Positions 1-8,907 of a stretch of 64,000 bases of DNA are shown piece after piece. The notes under the pieces are model-generated. The model had not been told where the DNA came from. It searched no databases and was given only the letters and a program-made list of their open reading frames with translations. The position numbers and the translations under genes were made by a program. Each line of letters begins with the position of its first letter. Position 1 is the stretch's first letter. Source of the DNA: JAPWJZ01 sp041287865 (GTDB taxonomy: Bacteria; Pseudomonadota; Alphaproteobacteria; Micavibrionales; UBA2020); NCBI GenBank assembly GCA_041287865.1, contig JBGGMV010000087.1, forward strand, positions 10,896 through 74,895, in the 5' to 3' direction.

Positions 1-2
1 CA

Positions 3-1703
3 TACCAGCCCACGCCTTCCGCCACCGACGGCGCCACTCAGCAGACAACGCAGCCGACGACAGATGGCGTTACGACCCAACCCGCGCCGACCGACGGCAC
101 GGTCATGCCGCCGCCCACGGGAACCACGATCACGCCCGACGGCACGGTCGCGCCCCCGCCGCCCGGCCCTGCGCCTGTACCGGGCACACAACTGTCGCCG
201 GATGCCACCGTACTTCCGCCGCCGCCCGCACCCGCGCCGCAGGATGGCATGCTACTGCAGCCCTTGCCGGGAACACAGCCGCTGCCGGGCACGCAGACAC
301 TGGCCGGCACCGACGGCACCGCCCTGCCGCCCCCGCCCACGGGCTCCACCTTTACCGATCCGTCCACAACGTCATTCCCGCCGACCGCCGGCAGCACCTT
401 CACGGGAACCACCGTGCTTCCGCCGCCGCCCACGGGGACGGTGACCACAGCGCCGCCGCCCCCGCCGCCGACCGGTACTACTGGTGGCACCACGGGCGGC
501 ACGGCCCCGCCGTCTCCCATGGCGCAATTCGTCTTCGCGCCGGTTTACCTCAACGGTACACCCGGCAATACCACGGATGACGGCCTGCCGATTTTCGGCA
601 CGGGGCTGAACGCCTCGATCTCGAACCCGGTCATGATCGGCCAGCTGCAGCTGCAAAACTTCCCGGCGGTGCCCATCATCACCATTACGGGGATCGGCGG
701 CAGCATATTGAATGCCGCCACCGGCGTTTTCGAGGGCAACAAGCTTGTCTTCGCCAACCCGACGCTGCTGGGCAACGTTGCGGGCGCCAACGACGTCAGC
801 ATCGTCGGCGGCCAGTCCATCATGAGTTTCGATGCAAACGGCAGGCTGATGCTGACCGACCCGACGGGTCTGCTGACCAACCTCAACGGGCCCGGTTCTT
901 TTGACTTCAACGTCACTGTGACCGATGCCGGCGGCACCACCTACCTCGACCAGGACGTTTACATCAACATCAAGCAGGATAGCGGCGGTGCGGGCTATAA
1001 CATCCAGGTCGGCGACCACAGCGCGCCCCTCGCCAGCATCAGCGATCCCGCGCAGACACCGCGACTCGACACCATGTCCACGACCGTCGAGACCGCAGGT
1101 AACGACCTGTTTCTGGCCGGCGACGGCAACCAACCGTTCCCCCTGTTCGGCAACCTGATGCGCAGCAGCCTGGGCGGCAGCGACGTCATGGTCGGCGGCG
1201 TCGGGCGCGACGCGATGTCGTTCGAATCCAGCACGGGCTCCGTAAAAATGTTCGGCATGGGCGGCGATGACACGCTGAAAATATGGGGCCCCGGCCCCTT
1301 CAGCAGCCCCGGTTCGGTGTTCGATGGCGGCGGCGGTTACGACACGCTGGTCCTCGGCCCGAACGGCTTCACGGGCGGTATCAACTTCAACCTGCCGGGC
1401 CTGGTGAATAACATGTTCGAAATCGAGGAAATGCGTATCGAGGGCGGGACGACCGTTGCAAATACCGTCACGCTCGACGTGGTCGATGTTTTCGAGATGA
1501 CGGGCGCCAACCACAGGCTGTACCTCGGGATGGCCGGTGGCGGTCTGGCGGAAGTGCATATCGCCAACAGCGGCGCGACACCCGACTTCAGCCTCACCGC
1601 TTCGGATGCGACCACGGTCACCTATACGGGCTTCCACAACAGCCAGACCGTGACGCTGATTATCGAGACCACCAACCCGAGCCTGACGGTAGCGCTCACT
1701 TAA
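3..1703 (+). CDS. RTX-like Pro/Thr-rich secreted protein, 5' end missing
   Basis: The reading frame is open to the left window edge, so the true start lies upstream. The first ~165 visible residues are low-complexity Pro/Thr/Gly (PPPPTGT-type units). A folded part follows, and then a region with Gly/Asp-rich turns (AGNDLFLAGDG, GGSDVMVGG, GGDDTLKIWG, GGGGYDTLVLG) that resemble degenerate RTX calcium-binding nonapeptides. No catalytic motif is recognised. It ends 6 bp before the convergent cyclase gene of a type I secretion operon, so it is plausibly a substrate of that exporter (inference). The Pro/Thr region could be a cell-wall or outer-membrane spacer. It could instead be an adhesin stalk. 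Confidence 0.75.
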   Translation, partial: YQPTPSATDGATQQTTQPTTDGVTTQPAPTDGTVMPPPTGTTITPDGTVAPPPPGPAPVPGTQLSPDATVLPPPPAPAPQDGMLLQPLPGTQPLPGTQTLAGTDGTALPPPPTGSTFTDPSTTSFPPTAGSTFTGTTVLPPPPTGTVTTAPPPPPPTGTTGGTTGGTAPPSPMAQFVFAPVYLNGTPGNTTDDGLPIFGTGLNASISNPVMIGQLQLQNFPAVPIITITGIGGSILNAATGVFEGNKLVFANPTLLGNVAGANDVSIVGGQSIMSFDANGRLMLTDPTGLLTNLNGPGSFDFNVTVTDAGGTTYLDQDVYINIKQDSGGAGYNIQVGDHSAPLASISDPAQTPRLDTMSTTVETAGNDLFLAGDGNQPFPLFGNLMRSSLGGSDVMVGGVGRDAMSFESSTGSVKMFGMGGDDTLKIWGPGPFSSPGSVFDGGGGYDTLVLGPNGFTGGINFNLPGLVNNMFEIEEMRIEGGTTVANTVTLDVVDVFEMTGANHRLYLGMAGGGLAEVHIANSGATPDFSLTASDATTVTYTGFHNSQTVTLIIETTNPSLTVALT

Positions 1704-1709
1704 AAAAGG

Positions 1710-3965
1710 CTATTTGTCCTTCGCCACCCAGACGCCGCCCCAATCGGCGGGCGGCGGATTTTCGCGGTAGGCAATGATGCGCTCCTTGTAGAGCTTATAC
1801 AGCAAGAACAGTTCCGGTCGCTCGGTCGCGCATGCATCGGCCTGTTCCGCCGCTTTGTCCCATTCCTGCGCGCGATAGGCGGCCAGCATCTGCGCGTGCA
1901 GGCCCGCGAAGGCTGTGAATTCCGCCGACTGCGCTTCCGTCTCGTCGCCCAGCAGCGCGTGGACGCGCTCGGGCTCCTTGCGGCCCTTGACGGTCAGCAG
2001 GTCGATCTCGATCGCCGCGAATTGCGGCGCGGCCTTGCGCACTGAATCCGAAATCATGATCGAGATGCCGTAGCCCTTGGTCTGCCCTTCGATGCGGCTG
2101 GCAAGGTTGACGGTGTCGCCCAGCGCCGAATAGGCGAAGCGCTGCTTCGAGCCCATGTTGCCGACCGATGCCGTGCCGGAATTGATGCCGATGCCCGCCT
2201 TGAGCTCGCGGAAGGGCTTGCCAGCCGCCTCCATCCGCGCCTTCAGGTTGTCGTTGACGGGGGCCAGCGACGCCACCATCAACAGCGCCGTGCGGCAGGC
2301 GTTTTCGGCGTGTTTCGCATCATCCAGCGGCGCGTTCCAGAAGGCCATCATCGCGTCGCCCATGTATTTGTCGACCGTGCCACGGTTGTCCAGCACGGCG
2401 GAGGTCATGGGCGTGAGGAAATCGTTCATCATGCGGATCAACTCCGCCGGCTCCATCGATTCCGAAATGGTGGTGAAGTTGCGGATGTCGGTGAACATGA
2501 CCGACAAATCGCGCACCTCGCCGCCAAGGCGCAGTTTTTCCGGGTTCTTCGCCAGCTCGGCGATCAGCACCGGCGACAGGTAGTGCGAGAAGGCCTGCCG
2601 GATCATGCGTTTTTCCATCTCCGACCTCAGGTTCGAGAAGATGGAGGCGAGAATGAAGATGGTCACGATGACGCAGCTAGGGAAAACGACATCGAACAGG
2701 TCGCCGAAGGCCCCATAGGCGTAAAACCCGCCGCCGATGATGCCCGCGATGATAAGCAGCGAGAAAAGCGCCAGCGTGCCCGCGCTGACGAAGGGCGCCA
2801 TGAAGATAATGGCAAGGCTGACGGCGATGGTGACGCCCCCCTCCACGCCCCTTGTATTGTCGGCGCGCACGATGAACTGGTTGTTCAGCACCTGGTCGAC
2901 GATTTCGGCGTGGACCTCCACCCCCGGCAGGACCGGGTTCAGCGGCGTGGAACGCAGGTCGAGCAGGCCGATCGTCGAGGTGCCGACGAAGGCGATTTTC
3001 CCCTTGATCCTGTCCGCATCCACCTTGCCCTGCAGCACCTGCCAGGCGGGAACATAGATCTCGTCGCGCTTGCCGGCGTAATACATGATGAAATTGCCGC
3101 TCGGGTCGGTGGGGATGGCGATTTTTTTCTTGTTGCCCTCCGCGTCGCGGGCATTGAAGCGGATTTCCTCGATCTTGAAGTCAGGCGCCCCCGTATCGAT
3201 GACCTTGAGGACCGTCGTTCCCGCGGCGACGCGCAGCGCCTCGAGCGCGAGGCCGGGCAGCGGCTGTTCGTCCGTTATCTTGTCGTTGCCTTTCCTGCGC
3301 CCGAGCAGGATCGGAATACGGCGCAAAAGCCCGTCGCCGTCCGGCACCATGCTGAAGGAACCGTTGCCGGCAGCGGCGTCGACAAGTTCCGGCAGGCTGA
3401 CCGCGAAGTTTTCCTGCCACAGGCCCAGCCGGGAACGCGCTTCCACCGACCCGCCGATCGTCGCCTTGGGCAGGGGCTTCACGTTTTGCTCCTGCTCCGC
3501 GCCGACGAAAGCCGTCACAACGTTGCCTGCGTTCCGGATCGCATCTGCGAAAACCGCGTCATGATCGGGCAGCTTGCGCAGTTCGGCCGCGATGGGCCCC
3601 ATGCCTTCCTTTTCCTCGACCATCCTCGCCAGCACATGCGGCGAGGTGCGGTCCGGCTCGACGAAAGTGATGTCGTAGGCGATGGAGGCAGCGCCCAGCG
3701 CCTTCAACTCGGTCGTCAGTTGCGCCACCAGCGTGCGCGGCCAGGGCCACTGGCCGTATTTCTGCAGCGATGCCTCGTCGATGTCGATGATGACGGAATG
3801 GCCGGGGCCCTTGCGCGGCATCAGCTTGTTGTAATAGTCGAAGCCGATATTACGCAGCCTTTCCAGCACCGGCGCGTCGCTGACCTGGATGGATATCGCG
3901 CCCGCCAGCAGCGCGCCCATCAGGAACAGCTGGAAAAACCTGTCATGGACGATGCGCCCCAGCAT
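1710..3965 (-). CDS. CHASE2-domain class III adenylate cyclase
   Basis: 751 aa, converting ATP to cAMP at the inner membrane. Order: N-terminal TM, periplasmic CHASE2 sensor (about residues 30-350), a cluster of TM helices (about 375-450), then a cytoplasmic class III cyclase domain (about 480-670). Both metal-binding Asp motifs are visible (MFTDIRNFT and DKYMGDAMMAFW). The Lys of VDKYMGD and the Asp of LGDTVNLASRIE are the adenine-selecting type, favouring adenylate over guanylate cyclase. Its ATG directly follows the HlyD stop codon (3966), so it is the last gene of the secretion operon and is probably translationally coupled. CHASE2 cyclases are common, but being fused into a T1SS operon is notable. 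The ligand is unknown. Confidence 0.92.
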   Translation of the reverse strand: MLGRIVHDRFFQLFLMGALLAGAISIQVSDAPVLERLRNIGFDYYNKLMPRKGPGHSVIIDIDEASLQKYGQWPWPRTLVAQLTTELKALGAASIAYDITFVEPDRTSPHVLARMVEEKEGMGPIAAELRKLPDHDAVFADAIRNAGNVVTAFVGAEQEQNVKPLPKATIGGSVEARSRLGLWQENFAVSLPELVDAAAGNGSFSMVPDGDGLLRRIPILLGRRKGNDKITDEQPLPGLALEALRVAAGTTVLKVIDTGAPDFKIEEIRFNARDAEGNKKKIAIPTDPSGNFIMYYAGKRDEIYVPAWQVLQGKVDADRIKGKIAFVGTSTIGLLDLRSTPLNPVLPGVEVHAEIVDQVLNNQFIVRADNTRGVEGGVTIAVSLAIIFMAPFVSAGTLALFSLLIIAGIIGGGFYAYGAFGDLFDVVFPSCVIVTIFILASIFSNLRSEMEKRMIRQAFSHYLSPVLIAELAKNPEKLRLGGEVRDLSVMFTDIRNFTTISESMEPAELIRMMNDFLTPMTSAVLDNRGTVDKYMGDAMMAFWNAPLDDAKHAENACRTALLMVASLAPVNDNLKARMEAAGKPFRELKAGIGINSGTASVGNMGSKQRFAYSALGDTVNLASRIEGQTKGYGISIMISDSVRKAAPQFAAIEIDLLTVKGRKEPERVHALLGDETEAQSAEFTAFAGLHAQMLAAYRAQEWDKAAEQADACATERPELFLLYKLYKERIIAYRENPPPADWGGVWVAKDK

Positions 3966-5279
3966 CTATTTCTCCGTGAACGCGCGGTCGCGCGCGCGCA
4001 GGACGGGCTTCATCAGGTAGGTGAGGATGGTGCGGCGCGCGGTGACAACTTCGGTTTCCGCGACCATGCCGGGGGCGATGGGCAGCGGGTTTTCTTTCGT
4101 GCCTAAATAAGATCCGCCGGTGCGCACATCGATTTCAAACCAGGCTTCGCCCTTCGCATCTTCCACCGTATCGGCGCCGATGCGTTCCAGCTTGCCCTCC
4201 AGCGTGCCGAAGATCTGGGGATCATAGGCGGTAATGGAGACGCGCACCGGCTGCCCGGGTTTCAGGAAGGCGACATCGGCGGGCGCGATTTTTGCCCGGA
4301 TCACAAGATCATCGTGCAACGGCACAACTTCGACCAGTTTTTGCGCGGGCTGTATCACGCCGCCCACGGTTTTGACGTGAAGTTTATGCACAATGCCGTC
4401 GACGGGCGATTTCAGCTCGGTGCGGCTCACCTTGTCCTCGGCGGCGGTCAGGCTTTCCTTGATCGAGGCGATCCGCGCCTCCACCTCGTTGAGCTCCCCC
4501 AGCGCTTCGGAGCGCAAGCCCTGCACCTTTTCGCCCTCGCGGCGCTTGGCGGCCGACAGTTTCGCCTCCAGCGATTTCTGCGACTGCGCGGCAGTGGAAA
4601 GGTTGCCGCTGATCTCGGCCAGCTCGCGCTCCAGCTTCAGCGCCTCGATTTCGGGCTGCGCCTTTTTCTCGACAAGGCGGCGGGTAATAGACAATTGTTT
4701 TTGCAGCAGGCCGCGGCTTTGCGACAGCTTGCCCATGCTGGCCTTCACCTCGGCGATATTGGCTTCGGCTTCGCGCACCTCGTCCTCGATAATGGCGAGG
4801 CCGGTTTTCAGCTCTTCCTGCCGCGAGTTGTAGAGTTTTTCTTCCGTCGCCGCGATCTCGGGATATTTTTTGGCAATCGCCGCATCGGGCGCGTAAGGCT
4901 TGCCGGAGGCTTCGGCGCGCAGCCGCGCCTGCTTCGCCATGAAACCCATCATCTGCGCTTCGATGCCGCGCCCTTGCGTGGCGGCCTGCACGTCGTCGAC
5001 GCGCAGCATGACCTGCCCCTTGGTAACCTTGTCGCCTTCCTGCACGAGGATTTCGGTCAAAATGCCGGGGTCAAGGCTCTGCACCACCTGAATATCCGAC
5101 GAGGGCATAACCTGCCCGACGCCGCGCACGCGCTCGTCGACTTCGGAAATAGCGGCCCAGACGACCAGCCAGACAAACAACGCGAAGACAGTGAAGAGGA
5201 AAAATCCGGCAGCGCGGCTGGGCCGCAGGTTGGCGGCGGCTTCGAGCTCGGACATGAATTCGACATCGTCTTTGTCCAT
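3966..5279 (-). CDS. HlyD-family type I secretion adaptor (membrane fusion protein)
   Basis: 437 aa from the ATG that gives MDKDDVEF. This start lies 1 bp after the ABC gene stop. The longer frame to 5366 overlaps that gene and lacks family-like sequence. One N-terminal TM helix (about residues 25-45, FFLFTVFALFVWLVVWA) is followed by a biotinyl-lipoyl-like half (VVQSLDPGILTEILVQEGD), a long alpha-helical hairpin (about 100-280, Glu/Lys/Ala-rich coiled coil), the second lipoyl half (LKSPVDGIVHKLHVKT) and a beta-barrel C-terminus. In T1SS this trimer or hexamer bridges the inner-membrane ABC exporter and the TolC channel. It is encoded between the exporter and the cyclase in one operon. Confidence 0.93.
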   Translation of the reverse strand: MDKDDVEFMSELEAAANLRPSRAAGFFLFTVFALFVWLVVWAAISEVDERVRGVGQVMPSSDIQVVQSLDPGILTEILVQEGDKVTKGQVMLRVDDVQAATQGRGIEAQMMGFMAKQARLRAEASGKPYAPDAAIAKKYPEIAATEEKLYNSRQEELKTGLAIIEDEVREAEANIAEVKASMGKLSQSRGLLQKQLSITRRLVEKKAQPEIEALKLERELAEISGNLSTAAQSQKSLEAKLSAAKRREGEKVQGLRSEALGELNEVEARIASIKESLTAAEDKVSRTELKSPVDGIVHKLHVKTVGGVIQPAQKLVEVVPLHDDLVIRAKIAPADVAFLKPGQPVRVSITAYDPQIFGTLEGKLERIGADTVEDAKGEAWFEIDVRTGGSYLGTKENPLPIAPGMVAETEVVTARRTILTYLMKPVLRARDRAFTEK

Positions 5280-5280
5280 G

Positions 5281-7437
5281 CTACCCCTGCTGCACCGTGA
5301 TCTTGCCGTTGGCGAGGTCCGCCAGCACCGCATCGCGCGGCCCGTCGGCGACGATGCGCCCGCCATCCATCACCACAAGGCGCGTGACAAGGCGCAAGAG
5401 CGACGGTTTGTGCGTGACGACAATCAATGTTTTATCGCGGCTATAGGCCTCGAGCCCCTTCAGCACCCTGTCTTCCGTGCCGGAATCCATCGCATTCGTG
5501 GGCTCGTCGAGTATCAGCGTGGATGCGCCTGTCAGCAGCGTGCGCGCCAGCGCCACCGCCTGCCGCTGGCCGCCAGAAAGGGCTTCGCCGCGTTCACCCA
5601 CGGGCGCGTCATAGCCCATCGGGTGACGGCGCGCGAAATCATGCACGCCCGCCATGTCGGCCACGGCCAGCACCTCGGCGTCGGTCGCCTTTGGACGGCC
5701 CATGACGATATTGTCGCGGAGCGTCCCGCTCATCAGCGCCGTATCCTGCCCCATATAGGACACGTTGCGGCGAAGATCGGCGGGGTCGATCTGGCGCATG
5801 TCGGTTTCATCCACCAGCAGCGTGCCGCGCGAGGGTTCGTAGAAATTCACCAGCATCTTGATCAGCGTGCTTTTGCCCGAGCCGATGCGGCCGACGATCG
5901 CGACTTTTTCGCCCGCCGCGATGCGGAGATTGATGCCCTGCAAAACCGCTCGAGCCGTGCGAGGATAAGAAAATTCGACGTCCTTGAAGGTGAAATCGCC
6001 GCGCAACAGCGGGCGGTGCAGGAATTTCTTGTCGCGCGGGCGTTCCACCGGCAGGCCCATGATCAGGTCAAGGCTACGGTAGGCCGATTTCATATGATGG
6101 TATTTGTTGACCAGCGCCGCCACCTGCCCCATGGGTGTAATCGCGCGGCCGGCCAGCAGCACGCAGGCGATCAGCGTGCCCGGCATCATTTCCTTGTTCG
6201 CCACCAGATACATGCCGGCAATGACGATCAGCGCGCCGGACAGCTGCTGGATAAAGCCCGAGAAATGCACGCTGAGGCCGGAGTAAAGCCGCGAGGCCTG
6301 CCCGGCCTCCGCCGCCTTGGCCGTATAGAGTGCGTGGCTGGCGCGCAGCTTGCCTTCGCCGCCAACGCCGCGAATGGTTTCGATGCTGGCCAGCGTTTCC
6401 ACCAGCAGCCCATGGCGCTGTTCCGCCGTGCGCATTGCCTGATGCACCTTGCGGTGCACGGGCAGCTGCAGCGCCCAGCCGACCAGCGCGGTAACGGCGT
6501 AAAGCGCCAGCAGCAGCAGCGCGACATAGGGCCCGCCGATCAGCCAGATAACGGCGATAAAGAGCAGCGAAAAGGGAAAATCGACCAGCGCCGTCATGGT
6601 CGCAGAATTGAAGAACTCCCGAAGCGAGTCGAATTCGCGCAGGTTATTGGCGAAGGAGCCGACAGACGCGCCGCGCGCACCAAGGCGCATGTCGAGCACC
6701 TGGTCGAACAGCCTCTGCCCCGCCGTCACATCGGCGCGGCGGCCCGCGATATCGATGAAATAGCCGCGCAACCCCTTGATGATGAAATCGAACACGAAGA
6801 TGGACGAAACGCCGATAAACAGCACCCAGCCGGTTTCGAACGCGTTGTTGGGCAGCACGCGGTTGTAGAAATTCATGATGAATATTGGACTGGCCAGCGC
6901 GAAGAAGTTAATCAGCAGCGCCGCCACCAGTACACGGAAATAAATGCCGCGGCTGTCCATGATCGAACCCCAGAACCAGTGCTGCGCCAGCGGCTGGCCG
7001 TCGTCCGATCCCGTGCCGGGGCGCACGTAGATCATGTAGCCGGTGGCCTCTTTTTCAAGATCCTGCAGAGGCATGGATTTTTCGGCGCCGGTTTCAACAT
7101 CCAGCAGCCGCACGAACCCCGTTTCGCCCTGCCGCAAAATCAGCGCGGCGCGGCGCGATTTCAGCATTACCACGGCGGGCAATACTTCGGCCGGCACGGC
7201 AGAGGGGCTGCGGCGCACGACGCGGGCGCGAAGCCCCGCCCGCTGCGCCGCGTCGCAGAACAGTTTCGCCGTCAGCCCCTGCGGGCCGACCGGCAGGCCC
7301 GCGACCAGCGCCTCGGCGGACCTTGAATGGCCATAGTGCGATGTCAAGTAGACCAGCGCGTCCAGCAGGTTATCGCGCGGGCTCGGCATGGAAACGGTGG
7401 GCGATTTATTCTGTGATGCGGGAGCCGGCTCAGCCAT
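5281..7437 (-). CDS. Type I secretion ABC exporter, LapB-like, with inactive C39 domain
   Basis: 718 aa. Residues about 20-140 look like a C39 peptidase-like domain without the catalytic Cys (the segment around LVYLTSHYGHS has none). Such degenerate domains bind substrate without cutting it, as in LapB/HlyB-type exporters of large RTX adhesins. Six TM helices follow (about 160-430), then an ABC ATPase with Walker A GRIGSGKST, signature LSGGQRQAVALA, Walker B TLILDEPTNAMD and the H-loop in VVTHKPS. It lies 9 bp after the TolC-like gene and 1 bp before hlyD. The likely substrate class is a large surface or secreted RTX-like protein; the gene converging on this operon is the nearest candidate. 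Confidence 0.93.
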   Translation of the reverse strand: MAEPAPASQNKSPTVSMPSPRDNLLDALVYLTSHYGHSRSAEALVAGLPVGPQGLTAKLFCDAAQRAGLRARVVRRSPSAVPAEVLPAVVMLKSRRAALILRQGETGFVRLLDVETGAEKSMPLQDLEKEATGYMIYVRPGTGSDDGQPLAQHWFWGSIMDSRGIYFRVLVAALLINFFALASPIFIMNFYNRVLPNNAFETGWVLFIGVSSIFVFDFIIKGLRGYFIDIAGRRADVTAGQRLFDQVLDMRLGARGASVGSFANNLREFDSLREFFNSATMTALVDFPFSLLFIAVIWLIGGPYVALLLLALYAVTALVGWALQLPVHRKVHQAMRTAEQRHGLLVETLASIETIRGVGGEGKLRASHALYTAKAAEAGQASRLYSGLSVHFSGFIQQLSGALIVIAGMYLVANKEMMPGTLIACVLLAGRAITPMGQVAALVNKYHHMKSAYRSLDLIMGLPVERPRDKKFLHRPLLRGDFTFKDVEFSYPRTARAVLQGINLRIAAGEKVAIVGRIGSGKSTLIKMLVNFYEPSRGTLLVDETDMRQIDPADLRRNVSYMGQDTALMSGTLRDNIVMGRPKATDAEVLAVADMAGVHDFARRHPMGYDAPVGERGEALSGGQRQAVALARTLLTGASTLILDEPTNAMDSGTEDRVLKGLEAYSRDKTLIVVTHKPSLLRLVTRLVVMDGGRIVADGPRDAVLADLANGKITVQQG

Positions 7438-7446
7438 GCTGCCCGC

Positions 7447-8769
7447 TCATTTCTTGTCGGGCGGCAGGCCGAAGGCAGGGCGCAGGCTGCCCATCGCCTC
7501 CAGCAGCTCGAAACGCGACAGCAGGCGGCGGTAGAAAGCGTCGGCGCGGCCCGCCCTTGCCTCGAACAGACGCGCAGTCGAGCTGATCAGCTGCAGGTTG
7601 CTCTGCTTGCCGCCCTCGAATTGCTCGGTATAGGTCGCCAAAAGCCTGGTGGCCGCGTCTTCGCGTTCGCGCAGCAAGGTGAATTGCTGGTCGACGATCG
7701 CCATCGAGGTGAATTTCTGCCGCACGCCGTGCTCGACCTCGCGCCGCGCTTCGTCGCGCCGCGCCTGCGCCTCGCGCCTTGCGTCCAGCTGCTTTTCGAC
7801 CCGCGCGCCAAGGCCGCCGCCGGTCGAGAAATTCCATGACATCTTCAGCATCGCCTGCGCGCTGTCCAGCTCGCCGCCCAGTTCTTCTTCCTGATCCATC
7901 GTCGTGGCGCTCAGCTCGGCGTCGAGGCGCGGATAGTAACCGCCTTTTTCGGCCTGCGCTTCGCGCGCCAGCGCGCTCACCATCCGGTCCGCCGCCTGGA
8001 TGCGGGGGCTGGAAGATGCTGCGATCTGGGCCGCCTGGTCCATCGTGGCGGGGACATGCTTGTCCCACAGGGCCTGCCCGAATTCGAGCTTGTTGCCGGG
8101 CTTGTCGCCGACGGCCTGAATATAGTCTGCTTCCGCCTGGCGGAAAGCTTCTTCGTACCCGAGCCTTGTCGCGCGCGCGGCCATCAGGATTTCATCGGCC
8201 TGCAACAGTTCGGATTCGTCGGCCGCGCCTTCGGCCAGCATCATGCTGATGTTTTCCTTGCGCGCATTGATATCATTCATATAGGCGCTGGCGATATCGA
8301 GCAGTTCGCGGGTGCGCATCAAATTAAGGTGCGCGCGCGCCGCCTGCAGGGCGACGCTGTCGGCTGAATCCTTGATGCCGAATTGGGCGGAGCGGTGGCG
8401 GTCTTTCGCCGCTTCGACGCGGTTTTTGGTGCTAAACCCGTTGAACAGCGGCTGGGTGAGCGAGACGGTGCCCTGCCCCTTCCACGACGACGCGCCGTCG
8501 CCGCCGGTGGCCGCGCGGGTGGTGTCGTTGTTGTTATAGACACGACCGAATTCGCTGTTGAAGGCGAGCACCGGCCAGTAGGCCGATTTCTGCTCGCGCA
8601 TATTGTCCCATTCGCTTTCGGCGGCGGCGGAGCGCGCGACGACCGCCGGATGCGTGGAAAGCGCGTGCGACACGCTTTCGGCCAGCGTTGCGGCGAATGA
8701 CATCTGCGGCGTGGACAGCACCGTCGTGACGCAAAGCGCTAATACGAATTTTTTGAATGACTGGCGAAT
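7447..8769 (-). CDS. TolC-family outer-membrane channel (T1SS), probable ATT start
   Basis: Outer-membrane efflux protein with the usual duplicated alpha-helical repeats, first gene of the T1SS operon. The conventional start (GTG at 8721) would cut into a signal peptide. The frame continues upstream as RQSFKKFVLALCVTTVLS, ending PQMSFA before ATLAES, a good Sec signal. No ATG, GTG or TTG opens that stretch. An ATT at 8769-8767 lies 8 nt after a GGGGGAGA Shine-Dalgarno sequence, so I place the start there (440 aa). An ATT start is rare and is otherwise known from infC. A sequencing error or a CTG start is the alternative. The family call is secure; only the N-terminus is uncertain. Confidence 0.88.
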   Translation of the reverse strand: MRQSFKKFVLALCVTTVLSTPQMSFAATLAESVSHALSTHPAVVARSAAAESEWDNMREQKSAYWPVLAFNSEFGRVYNNNDTTRAATGGDGASSWKGQGTVSLTQPLFNGFSTKNRVEAAKDRHRSAQFGIKDSADSVALQAARAHLNLMRTRELLDIASAYMNDINARKENISMMLAEGAADESELLQADEILMAARATRLGYEEAFRQAEADYIQAVGDKPGNKLEFGQALWDKHVPATMDQAAQIAASSSPRIQAADRMVSALAREAQAEKGGYYPRLDAELSATTMDQEEELGGELDSAQAMLKMSWNFSTGGGLGARVEKQLDARREAQARRDEARREVEHGVRQKFTSMAIVDQQFTLLREREDAATRLLATYTEQFEGGKQSNLQLISSTARLFEARAGRADAFYRRLLSRFELLEAMGSLRPAFGLPPDKK

Positions 8770-8907
8770 GGCAGCAGTCTCCCCCGAAAGAACCCTTCAC
8801 CAAGAATGCCCGAGCCGCCGCGTCTGCGCAACAAATCAAAGGCTTTGCAGCGAAACTTAATCTCGCCTGTGGCAAAGCCGTCATGCTCCGGAAAATATGA
8901 AAAAATC
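8770..8907. other. Intergenic gap with inverted repeat, probable terminator and tolC promoter region
   Basis: 138 bp between the start of the tolC-like gene and the stop of the haemagglutinin gene, both on the minus strand. An inverted repeat GGCTTTGC (8841-8848) / GCAAAGCC (8872-8879) with a 23-nt loop follows the haemagglutinin stop in its direction of transcription. A T-rich tail makes it a weak intrinsic terminator candidate. The Shine-Dalgarno GGGGGAGA that sets the tolC start is at about 8778-8785. Confidence 0.45.

Noticed and set aside
38..520. Minus-strand 160-aa frame
   Set aside because: It is the mirror of the Pro/Thr/Gly-rich exoprotein repeats, without its own RBS or family.
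2310..4106. Plus-strand 598-aa frame
   Set aside because: His/Arg/Asp-rich shadow of the cyclase and HlyD genes; high GC leaves long open antisense frames.
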